Counted from the stretch's first letter, positions 34,899 to 43,299 are shown. The stretch is 64,000 nt of DNA from Flavobacterium sp. UMI-01 (GCF_019656315.1 NZ_BPLU01000008.1:1-64000); one strand, 5' to 3'. A program made the numbers and translations. Notes: a model not told the origin generated them from the letters alone.

Positions 34899-35428
34899 TA
34901 TACTTTCAAATAGGTTCTTAAATCATTTATACAATTCCTATTGTTGGTTTTTACAGTTCCAAGAGGAATTTCTAATTCATCAGCAGCTTCTTGTTGGGTG
35001 TATCCTTTAAAGAAAAGCAAATCTATTATTTGGATACATTTTGGTTTTAACCTTTTTACAAATTCTTGAAGTCCAATCGTATCTACCTTGTTAGTGAGTT
35101 TGGTATTGTCATCTAATAGATGTACGAAATTATCGGACGAAAGGTTTTTTTGGCTGTTGTTAAAGTTTTTAGAACGTAGTCTGTCTATTGAGGTATTTCG
35201 GGCAATATTGAGAATCCAAGTGTAAAAACGTCCTTTGCTTTCATTGTAAGAATCCATGTTTTTCCATATTTTAACAAATACTTCTTGGAGCACATCTTCG
35301 GCTTCTTCTGTGTTTTTGACCAGAACATTGATAACTGAAAACAAACTTTTGGAGTACATATCGTATAGATAAGTGAAAGCTTTGTCGTCTTTTTTGTAAA
35401 TTAAAACTAATAACTCTTCTTGGGTCAT
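34898..35428 (-). CDS. ECF RNA polymerase sigma factor (sigma-70 family)
   Basis: A 176-residue ECF sigma factor. Region 2 is visible in AFTYLYDMYSKSLFSVINVLV, EEAEDVLQEVFVKIWKNMDSY and GRFYTWILNIARNTSIDRLRSK; region 4 in QIIDLLFFKGYTQQEAADELEIPLGTVKTNNRNCINDLR with its helix-turn-helix. It is paired with the RskA-like anti-sigma gene and thus probably responds to envelope or oxidative stress. Its regulon cannot be told from the window. Confidence 0.92.
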   Translation of the reverse strand: MTQEELLVLIYKKDDKAFTYLYDMYSKSLFSVINVLVKNTEEAEDVLQEVFVKIWKNMDSYNESKGRFYTWILNIARNTSIDRLRSKNFNNSQKNLSSDNFVHLLDDNTKLTNKVDTIGLQEFVKRLKPKCIQIIDLLFFKGYTQQEAADELEIPLGTVKTNNRNCINDLRTYLKV

Positions 35429-35690
35429 GATGCTTTTTATTTGGTTTTACAAACTTATACAAACTTATTTACAATAATACTTAATTTAGTACAAATCAAA
35501 TGGGTTTGTTTTTATAATGCACCTTTTTTTCAATAAAATAATTAAATAATTGCCTGAAATACATCTCAAAGCGTTCTTTGGTAAGCTTTGACCATTTTTT
35601 TCAAATTCAAAACAAAATTTAGTTTTAACTTTATTTTACGCTTTATTGTAGCATTTTTAACTAATTTGCGGGCTATAATAAAATCAATAA

Positions 35691-36854
35691 ATGAGAATTG
35701 CAATTGTTTGTTATCCAACCTTTGGGGGGAGTGGTGTTGTTGCTACTGAGTTAGGATTAGAATTAGGGAGAATGGGGCACGAAGTGCATTTTATTACCTA
35801 TAGTCAACCCGTTCGTTTGGCTTTGTTAAATCCTAATGTTCACTATCACGAAGTCAATGTGCCTGAATATCCTTTGTTTCATTACCAGCCCTATGAATTA
35901 GCTTTGTCAAGTAAACTTGTGGATATGGTAAAATTGTATAAAATCGAAATTTTACATGTTCATTATGCCATTCCTCATGCGTATGCAGGATATATGGCTA
36001 GGCAAATGTTAAAAGACGAAGGGATTCATATTCCGATGGTGACCACTTTACATGGTACGGATATCACATTAGTAGGGAATCATCCTTATTATAAACCTGC
36101 AGTAAGTTTTAGTATCAATAAATCTGATGTGGTGACTTCTGTTTCACAAAGTTTAAAGGAGGATACTTATCGATTATTGAATATCAAACGCGATATTCAT
36201 GTGATTCCTAATTTTATAGAATTGGATAAAAATATTACTGATCCTCATATTCCTTGCCGTCGTTCGGTTATGGCTGATAAAGGAGAAAAAATTATTACTC
36301 ATATAAGTAATTTTAGAAAGGTAAAACGCATTCCAGATATTATTAGGATTTTTTATAAAATACAACAAGAAATTCCAGCTAAATTAATGATGGTAGGAGA
36401 TGGTCCTGAAAAAGAAAAAGCGGAGTTTTTGTGTCAAGAACTAGGTATCCTAGATAAGGTTATTTTCTTTGGAAACAGTCACGAGATAGATAAAATTTTG
36501 AGCTATTCGGATTTGTTTTTACTTCCTTCTGAAACAGAAAGTTTTGGTTTAGCTGCCTTAGAAGCAATGGCTTGGGGAGTACCAGTAATTTCCAGTAATT
36601 CAGGTGGATTACCTGAGGTGAATTTTGATGGTGTTTCGGGATATTTGAGTAATGTAGGCGAAATTGATGCAATGGCTAAAAATGCTGTTTCTATATTAAG
36701 TGACGACCTTGTGTTGGCTCAATTCAAGAAAAATGCATTAGAGGTTGCTAAAAAATTTGATATAAAAAACATACTTCCTCTTTATGTGAATTTGTATGAA
36801 GAAGCTTTAAAAAAATACGCTAAAAAAGCCAAACATTCCTCGGATTCCAATTAA
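35691..36854 (+). CDS. bshA: N-acetyl-alpha-D-glucosaminyl L-malate synthase BshA
   Basis: A 387-residue GT4-family glycosyltransferase, first enzyme of bacillithiol biosynthesis, joining GlcNAc from UDP-GlcNAc to L-malate. The N-terminus has the BshA-type IAIVCYPTFGGSGVVATELG, then EVHFITYSQPVRL and VHYAIPHAYAGYMARQM; the GT4 nucleotide-binding signature is ETESFGLAALEAMAWGVPVI. Length is normal. The other bacillithiol genes (bshB, bshC) are not in the window. The PrcB-like gene begins 10 bases downstream and is probably co-transcribed. Confidence 0.9.
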   Translation: MRIAIVCYPTFGGSGVVATELGLELGRMGHEVHFITYSQPVRLALLNPNVHYHEVNVPEYPLFHYQPYELALSSKLVDMVKLYKIEILHVHYAIPHAYAGYMARQMLKDEGIHIPMVTTLHGTDITLVGNHPYYKPAVSFSINKSDVVTSVSQSLKEDTYRLLNIKRDIHVIPNFIELDKNITDPHIPCRRSVMADKGEKIITHISNFRKVKRIPDIIRIFYKIQQEIPAKLMMVGDGPEKEKAEFLCQELGILDKVIFFGNSHEIDKILSYSDLFLLPSETESFGLAALEAMAWGVPVISSNSGGLPEVNFDGVSGYLSNVGEIDAMAKNAVSILSDDLVLAQFKKNALEVAKKFDIKNILPLYVNLYEEALKKYAKKAKHSSDSN

Positions 36855-36864
36855 AAATTATCAA

Positions 36865-37293
36865 ATGAAAAAAGTAGTTTTTCTATTCTTGTCATTCGTT
36901 ATCATTTCTTGTGGCTCAACCGCAGTAAAGAATCCAAAGAACCAGCCGTTATACCAAGTGTTGACCCAACAAGAAACAGGAGGTGCTAATATTCGATTTT
37001 ATGAAATTTTGACAGAACCCAACGAAATCAAAATGTTACTCCATGATGCTTTTTTAAAAAAGAAAATAGTTAGTGAAGATATTGAGAATGCCAATTTTGT
37101 CATTTTAAATATGGGAGAGCATCCCACTGGAGGTTATAAAATAGGAGTAGAGGAGGTCTTCCAAAAGAAGGATTCTATAATTATTAAAATTAAAGAGGTT
37201 CAACCTAAACCAACGGATATAGTTGTACAAGAAATCACCTATCCATATAGTGTGGTAAAAATAAATTCCAAAAAACCAATTCGTATTCAATAA
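36865..37293 (+). CDS. PrcB-like domain lipoprotein
   Basis: A 142-residue lipoprotein: signal peptide with lipobox VIISC (Cys16), then a domain of the PrcB C-terminal type, recognised by the central NMGEHPTGGYKIGVEEV with the invariant PTGGY and the ending TYPYSVVKINSKKPI. In spirochaetes PrcB is part of a protease complex; in Bacteroidota the family's role is not established. It is likely the second gene of a bshA transcript. Confidence 0.7.
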   Translation: MKKVVFLFLSFVIISCGSTAVKNPKNQPLYQVLTQQETGGANIRFYEILTEPNEIKMLLHDAFLKKKIVSEDIENANFVILNMGEHPTGGYKIGVEEVFQKKDSIIIKIKEVQPKPTDIVVQEITYPYSVVKINSKKPIRIQ

Positions 37294-37741
37294 TAGATTT
37301 TTTTAACAAATCCCGATTTTAGAGGATAAGAAATGCTATAGGAGCATTGGTTACTACTATTTTTTTTATTTATTGATCTTAAACCAAAATTCCGCTATAG
37401 AAATCTATTCAACTTTATTTTTCTTCAAATTCAGATACTTACGCAATTTTTTATCATTGAACCGAGAGTTTTGCTCGAACAGGTCAAGCAAATTTTTATA
37501 ATATTAGAAATGATAATAATTTGCAAATGTGTGGTTGCATGATATTCCATCTCTTAGATTTTTAGTCTGTCGATCTAGCCGATTGCCTTCGAGATAAGCT
37601 TGGTTTGATTTATCTTATTTGTATTTCATTTTTCTTTTTTTCTTGGTCACAAACTATTATGAAATGAGTTTAAGTGATTGTAAAAGAAAGGTATAGTTTC
37701 GGTTATTTTATTCTTTTTATAAAAAAAAGAGATAAAATAAT
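37294..37741. other. Gene-free spacer upstream of the ArsR island
   Basis: About 450 bases without a plausible frame. There is a small hairpin AATGCT/AGCATT at 37332-37348 with a T8 run about 12 bases later, which may terminate bshA-prcB. A second hairpin (CGAG/CTCG at 37463-37477) lies in an otherwise unexplained AT-rich stretch. Nothing else could be recognised. Confidence 0.4.
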
Positions 37742-37772
37742 TTGCGCAACTGATTAATTGCGTATATATTTG
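37742..37772 (+). promoter_or_regulatory. Promoter of the ArsR-SRPBCC island
   Basis: TTG at 37742-37744 and TATATTTG at 37765-37772 with a 20-base spacer fit the Bacteroidota consensus well. The ArsR start codon is 26 bases downstream. Confidence 0.8.
37745..37762. promoter_or_regulatory. ArsR operator copy 1
   Basis: The 18-mer CGCAACTGATTAATTGCG is an imperfect palindrome (CGCAACT/AATTGCG, one mismatch) that fills almost the whole spacer between the -33 and -7 elements. A bound repressor here would block RNA polymerase. Confidence 0.7.
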
Positions 37773-37788
37773 CAACTATTCAATTGCG
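37771..37788. promoter_or_regulatory. ArsR operator copy 2
   Basis: TGCAACTATTCAATTGCG, a second copy differing from the first mainly in the centre, starts 26 bases later and covers the end of the -7 element and the probable transcription start. Confidence 0.7.
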
Positions 37789-37797
37789 TAAAAATAA

Positions 37798-38133
37798 ATG
37801 ATGATGAGAAGAGATGTATTTCAGGCAATAGCCGACCCCACGAGAAGAGCAATTTTAGGATTGATTGCAGTACAAGCCATGACGCCGAACGCGATAGCGG
37901 CTAATTTTGATTCGAGTAGGCAGGCTATTTCAAAACACATTCAGATACTAACCGAATGCGAACTTTTGAATCAAGTGCAATCAGGTAGAGAAATTTACTA
38001 TCATTTTAACCCTGAAAAAATGAAAGAAGTAGCTGATTGGTTAGCTCCATTCAAGAAATTATGGGAAGATCGTTTTGATCAATTAGACCAATTGCTTCTG
38101 AAAATGCAAACGGAATCAAAAGACGAAAAGTAA
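37798..38133 (+). CDS. ArsR-family winged-helix repressor
   Basis: A 111-residue DNA-binding protein of the ArsR group that accompanies AHSA1/SRPBCC genes. It has [17 protein letters not shown] at the N-terminus, the recognition helix region [21 protein letters not shown], and the wing [15 protein letters not shown]. The metal-binding ELCVC-type motif of classical ArsR/SmtB is absent, so it probably does not sense metals through that site. It heads the + strand island, and the two palindromes in its promoter make autorepression likely. The first SRPBCC gene follows after 19 bases. Confidence 0.85.
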   Translation: MMMRRDVFQAIADPTRRAILGLIAVQAMTPNAIAANFDSSRQAISKHIQILTECELLNQVQSGREIYYHFNPEKMKEVADWLAPFKKLWEDRFDQLDQLLLKMQTESKDEK

Positions 38134-38152
38134 TCAATCAACAAGTATTATA

Positions 38153-38593
38153 ATGAATACAGAAAACAGACAATTAAACATTATTAGAATTTTTAAAGCT
38201 CCAATAGAACTCGTCTGGAAAGCTTGGACAGAACCAGAACTTATTGCAAATTGGTGGGGACCCAACGGATTTTCTACTACTATTCGCAATATGAATGTTG
38301 AGGTAGGTGGTGAATGGATACTCACTATGCACGGTCCTGATGGAACGAACTATCCGAATAAGAGCATTTATAAAGAAATCATCCCATTCAAAAAAATTGT
38401 TTTTGAACACTTTAATCCAAATTTCATTACTACTGTTTTATTTGAATCTAAGGGAGAAGAAACCCAAATGGATTGGACGATGTTATTTGAAACAGAAGAA
38501 ATGTTTGAAGCGGTAGTAAAAGCCCACAAAGCAGATGAAGGTTTAAAACAAAATGTAGAAAAATTAGCTACCTATCTATCAACTCTAAAGTAA
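38153..38593 (+). CDS. SRPBCC (AHSA1-like) domain protein 1
   Basis: A 146-residue START/Bet v1-fold protein with the standard opening IIRIFKAPIELVWKAWTEPELIANWWGPNGF, the central GGEWILTMHGPDG and the C-terminal helix that closes a hydrophobic pocket. Such proteins bind hydrophobic ligands or act as small-molecule enzymes; the ligand is not known. Adjacent, same-strand SRPBCC paralogs suggest local gene duplication. Confidence 0.85.
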   Translation: MNTENRQLNIIRIFKAPIELVWKAWTEPELIANWWGPNGFSTTIRNMNVEVGGEWILTMHGPDGTNYPNKSIYKEIIPFKKIVFEHFNPNFITTVLFESKGEETQMDWTMLFETEEMFEAVVKAHKADEGLKQNVEKLATYLSTLK

Positions 38594-38598
38594 TAAAT

Positions 38599-39561
38599 AT
38601 GAAAAACCTAACCGATTTTACCCAAGATTTAGATAACAAAAAACTATACGTAAAACGTTCCTTCAAGGCACCTTTAGAGTTCGTATGGAAAGCTTGGACA
38701 GAAGCCGATTTAATGGAGCAATGGTGGGCACCAAAACCCTATAAAGCAATAGTTAAATCGATGGATTTTAGCGAGGGAGGGCATTGTCTATATTATATGT
38801 TAAGCCCAGAAGGTGACAGACATTGGTGTCGTGTAGATTATTTAAAAATAAATCACCATCAAAATTTTAGCCTAAAAGATGCTTTTTGTGATGAAAATGG
38901 AGTTCCAAGTACTGAGCATCCTAGTATGCATTGGTACAACCAATTTGAATTCTTAGAAGATAAAACCCAAGTAAATATTGAAATTTCATTTGAAAAGGTT
39001 GAAGATATTCAAAAAATAATCGAAATGGGCTTTAAAGAAGGATTTACTGCTTCTCTTGAAAATCTTGATGCTTATATTGAACAAAAATTCAAATTACGAA
39101 ATGAATTAAAAACCAATAATACCCCTAGAGTAGTAAGCTATCTTAATTTCCCAGGAAATACAGAAGAGGCTTTCCTATTTTATAAATCGGTTTTCAAAAC
39201 CGAATTTAGCGGCAAAGGAATGCAACGTTTTGGTGACATACCTGCTGAACAAGGTCATCCACCCATTGCAGACGAAATCAAGAAGATGATTCTCCATGTT
39301 GAATTGCCTATTTTAGGAGGACATATTTTAATGGCAACCGATGCGCCAAAGGAAATGGGCTTTACATTGAATAGTGGGAATAATATGCACATTTGTCTTG
39401 AACCTGAATCAAGAGAGGAAACCCAACGACTATTTGATGCACTTTCAGAAGGTGGAAACATAACAATGCCTTTACAGGATATGTTTTTTGGTTCTTTTTT
39501 TGGAGAATGTTCGGACAAGTACGGTATCAATTGGATGTTTAATTTTAAGAATATCATTTAA
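38599..39561 (+). CDS. SRPBCC-VOC fusion protein
   Basis: A 320-residue two-domain protein. Residues 1-165 form an SRPBCC domain (VKRSFKAPLEFVWKAWTEADLMEQWWAP). Residues about 178-320 form a PhnB-like VOC/glyoxalase domain (VVSYLNFPGNTEEAFLFYKSVF, then MHICLEPESREETQRLFDAL, ending SDKYGINWMFNF). There is no stop or shift at the junction, so the fusion is real in this sequence. It sits 5 bases after the previous gene. It could couple ligand binding with a metal-dependent or VOC-type reaction; function unknown. Confidence 0.85.
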   Translation: MKNLTDFTQDLDNKKLYVKRSFKAPLEFVWKAWTEADLMEQWWAPKPYKAIVKSMDFSEGGHCLYYMLSPEGDRHWCRVDYLKINHHQNFSLKDAFCDENGVPSTEHPSMHWYNQFEFLEDKTQVNIEISFEKVEDIQKIIEMGFKEGFTASLENLDAYIEQKFKLRNELKTNNTPRVVSYLNFPGNTEEAFLFYKSVFKTEFSGKGMQRFGDIPAEQGHPPIADEIKKMILHVELPILGGHILMATDAPKEMGFTLNSGNNMHICLEPESREETQRLFDALSEGGNITMPLQDMFFGSFFGECSDKYGINWMFNFKNII

Positions 39562-39575
39562 AATTTTTTAGAACT

Positions 39576-40064
39576 ATGGAGCTATCAAAAAATCAAGAAG
39601 TAAAAATAATTAGGATATTCGATGCTCCAATAGATATGGTTTGGAAAGCTTGGACCGATACTGAATTATTAATGAAATGGTATGCGCCTAATGGTTGTAC
39701 CATTCATTTCAAACATATTGAAGTTGAAACGGGTGGTAAGTTCCATTCGTGCATTTCTAATCCTGAATATGGCGATTGTTGGTGTATTGGTGAATACAAA
39801 GAAGTGGTACCAAATTCGAAAATTGTATTTACAATGATTAACGCAGATGAAAATGGTAATCCGATTGACCCAACCAAAATTGGAATGGATCCTGATTGGC
39901 CCGGAGAAACACTTGTTACCATTACTTTCGAAAAAGAAAATACTAAAACAAGAATGGAATTGCATCAAACGGTTTCTCAAGAACTAGCAATAAAAACAGG
40001 AGCCTATCCTAGTTGGTTACAAATGTTAGATAAAATGCAATTGCTTCTCCATCAAAATAATTAG
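39576..40064 (+). CDS. SRPBCC (AHSA1-like) domain protein 2
   Basis: A 162-residue SRPBCC protein: IIRIFDAPIDMVWKAWTDTELLMKWYAPNG at the start, CISNPEYGDCWCIGEYKEV in the middle and a closing helix with GAYPSWLQMLDKM. It contains several Cys residues (in CTIHF, CISNP, DCWC), more than its paralogs. It overlaps nothing and is followed 1 base later by the hydrolase gene, consistent with one transcript. Confidence 0.82.
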   Translation: MELSKNQEVKIIRIFDAPIDMVWKAWTDTELLMKWYAPNGCTIHFKHIEVETGGKFHSCISNPEYGDCWCIGEYKEVVPNSKIVFTMINADENGNPIDPTKIGMDPDWPGETLVTITFEKENTKTRMELHQTVSQELAIKTGAYPSWLQMLDKMQLLLHQNN

Positions 40065-40065
40065 A

Positions 40066-40959
40066 ATGAAAAAGACAAGCTTTTACTCAGTATTATTAGC
40101 ACTTATGCTACTCTCGTGCAATCCCACAAAAAATAAAATTGAAAGAAATCAAATGAAAGCAACTGAAAATAATTCCTCAAATTATATAGAAGTAAATGGG
40201 CTAAAAATGTACTATGAAGTTCACGGACAAGGCAATCCATTGGTTTTAATTCACGGTGGTGGTTCTACAATTCAAACAACTTTTGGAAGAATTTTAGCTA
40301 TACTGGCAAAAAAGAATAAAGTAATTGCTGTCGAGATGCAAGCACACGGACATACGGCTGACCGAGATACGCCACTCTCATTTGAGCAAGATGCCGATGA
40401 TATTGCCTCATTACTTCGGCAACTTAATATTAAAAAAGCATCCATTTTTGGTTTCAGTAACGGAGCAAGTACAACGCTTCAGTTTGCCATTCGACATCCA
40501 GAAATGACCCATAAAATTATTGTAGCTTCTACTTTTTATAAAAAATCTGGGGCTCCCGATTGGTTTTGGGATATGATGAATACCCCCTCATTTGAAGGTA
40601 TGCCGCAAATGTACAAAGACGAATTTTTAAAAATAAACCCAGATACCCTAGCGCTTCATCAAATGTATAAAAGAGATGTACAAAGAATGCAAACTTTTAC
40701 AAACATTTCTGAGGAGCAAATAAAATCCATCAAAGCACCTACTTTAATCGTTATTGGAGACAAAGATATTGTTACTCCTGAACACGCCATCGAAATGCAA
40801 AGGCTTATTCCAAATTCTGAATTAGCAATTGTTCCAGGGGGTCACGGTACATATATGGGAGAAATTACCACATTAAAACCAAATTATAAAGAAACTGACT
40901 TTGTTATCATTCCATTGATAAATAATTTCTTAACCCAAGGAAACGATACAAATGAATAG
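40066..40959 (+). CDS. Alpha/beta hydrolase lipoprotein
   Basis: A 297-residue hydrolase with a lipoprotein signal peptide (lipobox LMLLSC, Cys18). The fold shows LVLIHGGGSTIQTTF (oxyanion region), nucleophile elbow GFSNGAS, acid residue in VIGDKDIVTPEHA and catalytic His in VPGGHGTYMG. It most likely acts as an esterase or lactonase outside the inner membrane, tethered by lipid. It starts 1 base after the preceding SRPBCC stop (TAGAATG), so translation is probably coupled. Confidence 0.82.
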   Translation: MKKTSFYSVLLALMLLSCNPTKNKIERNQMKATENNSSNYIEVNGLKMYYEVHGQGNPLVLIHGGGSTIQTTFGRILAILAKKNKVIAVEMQAHGHTADRDTPLSFEQDADDIASLLRQLNIKKASIFGFSNGASTTLQFAIRHPEMTHKIIVASTFYKKSGAPDWFWDMMNTPSFEGMPQMYKDEFLKINPDTLALHQMYKRDVQRMQTFTNISEEQIKSIKAPTLIVIGDKDIVTPEHAIEMQRLIPNSELAIVPGGHGTYMGEITTLKPNYKETDFVIIPLINNFLTQGNDTNE

Positions 40960-41024
40960 TTTTATCGTGACTCAAATTAAAAAGTTAAAAAACCATTACA
41001 AATCATTATAAAACTAAAATAACT

Positions 41025-41414
41025 ATGGAAACAAAAAAAACATCGAAAGCAATTGTATGGACATCCTACATTCTACAAGGAATTATAGTCCTAATGTTCT
41101 TAATGGGAGTCTTTATGAATCTTTCACAAAATGAAGAAGCCATAAAAGGCGGAATAGAAATGGGGTACCCTAAAGAAGCGATGCTCTATTTGGGCATTGT
41201 GCAACTTATTGCCGTTATTTTATATGCCATCCCAAGAACTGTAATCTTTGGTGCTATCCTCATTACTGGCTGGCTTAGTGGTGCGGTGGCAACACATGTT
41301 ATCCATCGAGACCCACTATTTAACATTTTATTTCCTGTGATTTTTGGAATCATTGTTTGGGGCAGTATTTGGTTGCGAAATGAAAAGCTAAAAGCATTGT
41401 TATCAAATAAATAA
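41025..41414 (+). CDS. DoxX-like membrane protein
   Basis: A 129-residue protein with four hydrophobic segments (about 10-32, 52-70, 72-92, 98-116), matching the DoxX-like family found next to SRPBCC and VOC genes in Bacteroidota. Members have been tied loosely to redox or quinone-related functions, but no activity is proven here. Confidence 0.72.
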   Translation: METKKTSKAIVWTSYILQGIIVLMFLMGVFMNLSQNEEAIKGGIEMGYPKEAMLYLGIVQLIAVILYAIPRTVIFGAILITGWLSGAVATHVIHRDPLFNILFPVIFGIIVWGSIWLRNEKLKALLSNK

Positions 41415-41428
41415 AATTCTAAAATACA

Positions 41429-41881
41429 ATGGCAAAAAATAAATTATTACGAATGGACAATGTTAGCATTGTTGTAGAATCACTGGATGATGCTATTGCA
41501 TTTTTCTCAGAGATAGGATTAACCCTTGAAGGTAGAGGGAAAATAGAAGGAGAATGGTCTGGTCGAATTACGGGACTAGAAGCTCAACAAGTAGAAATAG
41601 CTATGATGGTGACACCTGATGGACATAGCAAAATAGAGCTTTCGAAATTCATTACGCCTTCTATTGTATCCGATCATAGAACTGCCCCTGTGAATTCTCT
41701 AGGTTATCTACGTGTTATGTTTACTGTAGAGGATATTGACGAACTGGTAGCAAGACTAATTAAACAAGGTGCTCAACTCGTTGGAGAAGTGGTTCAGTAT
41801 GAAAACTCTTATCGTCTCTGTTACATTCGAGGAACAGAGGGAATTCTTATTGGATTGGCAGAAGAAATTGGTAAAAAGTAA
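41429..41881 (+). CDS. VOC (glyoxalase/bleomycin resistance-like) protein 1
   Basis: A 150-residue vicinal oxygen chelate protein made of two beta-alpha-beta-beta-beta units: NVSIVVESLDDAIAFFSEIGLTLEGRG begins the first, LGYLRVMFTVEDIDELVARLIKQGA the second. The C-terminal CYIRGTEGILIGLAEE carries the usual terminal Glu. Family members include dioxygenases, glyoxalases and resistance proteins. It is in line with the DoxX gene, 14 bases downstream. Confidence 0.82.
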   Translation: MAKNKLLRMDNVSIVVESLDDAIAFFSEIGLTLEGRGKIEGEWSGRITGLEAQQVEIAMMVTPDGHSKIELSKFITPSIVSDHRTAPVNSLGYLRVMFTVEDIDELVARLIKQGAQLVGEVVQYENSYRLCYIRGTEGILIGLAEEIGKK

Positions 41882-41914
41882 CATTCATCTAGATTTAATA
41901 AAAATGTGTTAATC

Positions 41915-42409
41915 ATGGCTAACAAAACCACAATTACAGCAGCACCCAACAAGCAAGAACTTTTTATAACCAGAGAATTTGATGCGCCAAGAGAATTGGT
42001 TTTCAAAGCATTTACAACGCCTGAAATATTATTGCAATTTTATGCTCCTTATGGAATAAAAATGAAGTTCAATTATGCAGATTTCCGTAGTGGAGGCTCT
42101 TATAGTTGGACACATTCTGATGGAGCGGGTAAAATTTATTGCACGTTCAAAGGGGTTATTCACGAAATATTACCGCCCGAAAGAATGACTCAAACGGTAG
42201 AAATGGAAGATCAACCCAAAGCAGGAAACGTGATTTTGGAGATTTTTGATTTTGAAGAAATTGACAACAACAAAACAAAACTTATTATTCAAGATGTATT
42301 TCGATCCATTGAAGATCGAGATGAAATGGTACAAAGTGGTTTTGAAGGCGGTGTGGTGGCTATTTTTGAACAATTGGATGAATTATTAATAGAAGGAAAA
42401 ATTAAATAG
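41915..42409 (+). CDS. SRPBCC (AHSA1-like) domain protein 3
   Basis: A 164-residue SRPBCC protein: FITREFDAPRELVFKAFTTPEILLQFYAPYGI, then DFRSGGSYSWTHSDGAGKIYC and FEGGVVAIFEQLDELL at the end. The ATG at 41915 is used instead of an upstream in-frame GTG at 41906 because the protein then opens with the shorter, typical N-terminus. Same strand and close spacing place it in the island transcript. Confidence 0.82.
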   Translation: MANKTTITAAPNKQELFITREFDAPRELVFKAFTTPEILLQFYAPYGIKMKFNYADFRSGGSYSWTHSDGAGKIYCTFKGVIHEILPPERMTQTVEMEDQPKAGNVILEIFDFEEIDNNKTKLIIQDVFRSIEDRDEMVQSGFEGGVVAIFEQLDELLIEGKIK

Positions 42410-42437
42410 TAGCATCCATAATTTTAAATAAAATACT

Positions 42438-42719
42438 ATGAGATCATCAAAAAATTTAAAACGCTGCCCAGAAGGACATCAATTTTATAAAAGTTCAGAC
42501 TGTCCAATTTGTGAAGAAAATAGAAAACCAAGTGATAATTTTCTTGCATTAATTGGAGCTCCAGCACGAAGAGCTCTAGAATGAGAAAATATTTTGACAT
42601 TAGAAGAGTTGGCCAAATGGAGTGAAAAAGAAATTATCAATCTTCACGGCATGGGAAAGAGTACCATTACTAAACTTCAAACATTATTGGTAAATAATGA
42701 ATTAGAATTTAAAAAGTAA
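42438..42719 (+). pseudogene. Small RNAP alpha C-terminal-domain-like protein, broken by an in-frame TGA
   Basis: A 93-codon frame interrupted at codon 49. Residues 1-48 have a CPEGHQFYKSSDCPIC knuckle (four Cys/His for possible zinc) and end GAPARRALE; then TGA at 42582-42584; then the same frame continues ENILTLEELAKWSEKEIINLHGMGKS and stops at 42717. The second part matches the HhH-type fold of the RNA polymerase alpha C-terminal domain. In related Bacteroidota this is one continuous small protein, so this copy is either a fresh nonsense allele, a sequencing error or read through. Too short for standard gene callers. Confidence 0.8.
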
Positions 42720-42734
42720 ACTAGAAATTTTAAA

Positions 42735-43169
42735 ATGGAAAACAAAAATGTAATAATCGAACGCGTTTTTAATGCTCCTATTTCTTTGGTTTGGAAAGCC
42801 ATAACTGAAAAGGAATTATTAAAAAAATGGTATTTTGAGGTGAGCGATTTTAAACCCGAAATAGATTTTGAATTTGAATTCTCTGGTCAGGGTTTGAAAG
42901 GTGAAAATTACCTTCATAAATGTAAAATTTTAGAAGTAGAACCTTTACGAAAATTAAAACACAGTTGGACTTACGAAAATTTTGAGGGTTATTCTACAGT
43001 TACATTTGAGCTTTCAGAAGAAGGCAATAATAAAACGAAAATACAATTGACACACGAAGGACTGGGTTCTTTCCCAACATCCAATCCCGATTTTGCCAAA
43101 GAAAATTTTGTCAATGGTTGGACATATCTTATTCATACCGCCTTGAAGGATTTTGTTGAAAAAAACTAA
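42735..43169 (+). CDS. SRPBCC (AHSA1-like) domain protein 4
   Basis: A 144-residue SRPBCC protein: IIERVFNAPISLVWKAITEKELLKKWYFEVSDF, HSWTYENFEGYSTVTFELSEEG and the C-terminal FVNGWTYLIHTALKDFVE helix. It lacks the GGxW segment of the other island copies and resembles the Aha1-like stand-alone proteins. It starts 15 bases after the broken alpha-CTD-like gene. Confidence 0.83.
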   Translation: MENKNVIIERVFNAPISLVWKAITEKELLKKWYFEVSDFKPEIDFEFEFSGQGLKGENYLHKCKILEVEPLRKLKHSWTYENFEGYSTVTFELSEEGNNKTKIQLTHEGLGSFPTSNPDFAKENFVNGWTYLIHTALKDFVEKN

Positions 43170-43299
43170 TAATTCAGACGCAACCAAAAAATATTTTTTC
43201 ATCTTATAATATATCCAAATTTGTGGAGTAAAAGATCCCTTTTGGAATACGTGGTGGATAACCGCAACAAAAGAATAAATTATCAAATCCGTAACTAAA

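Noticed and set aside
33100..42584. TGA at 33100 and 42582 as selenocysteine or a changed genetic code
   Set aside because: Neither TGA falls at a redox or catalytic position, no SECIS-like stem was seen just downstream, and TGA ends two normal genes (48185 and 48656) at the expected protein length. A nonsense change or sequence error is simpler.
43170..43299. Internal promoter before DUF2200
   Set aside because: A TTTG occurs but the -33 and -7 parts do not line up, so no promoter is called.
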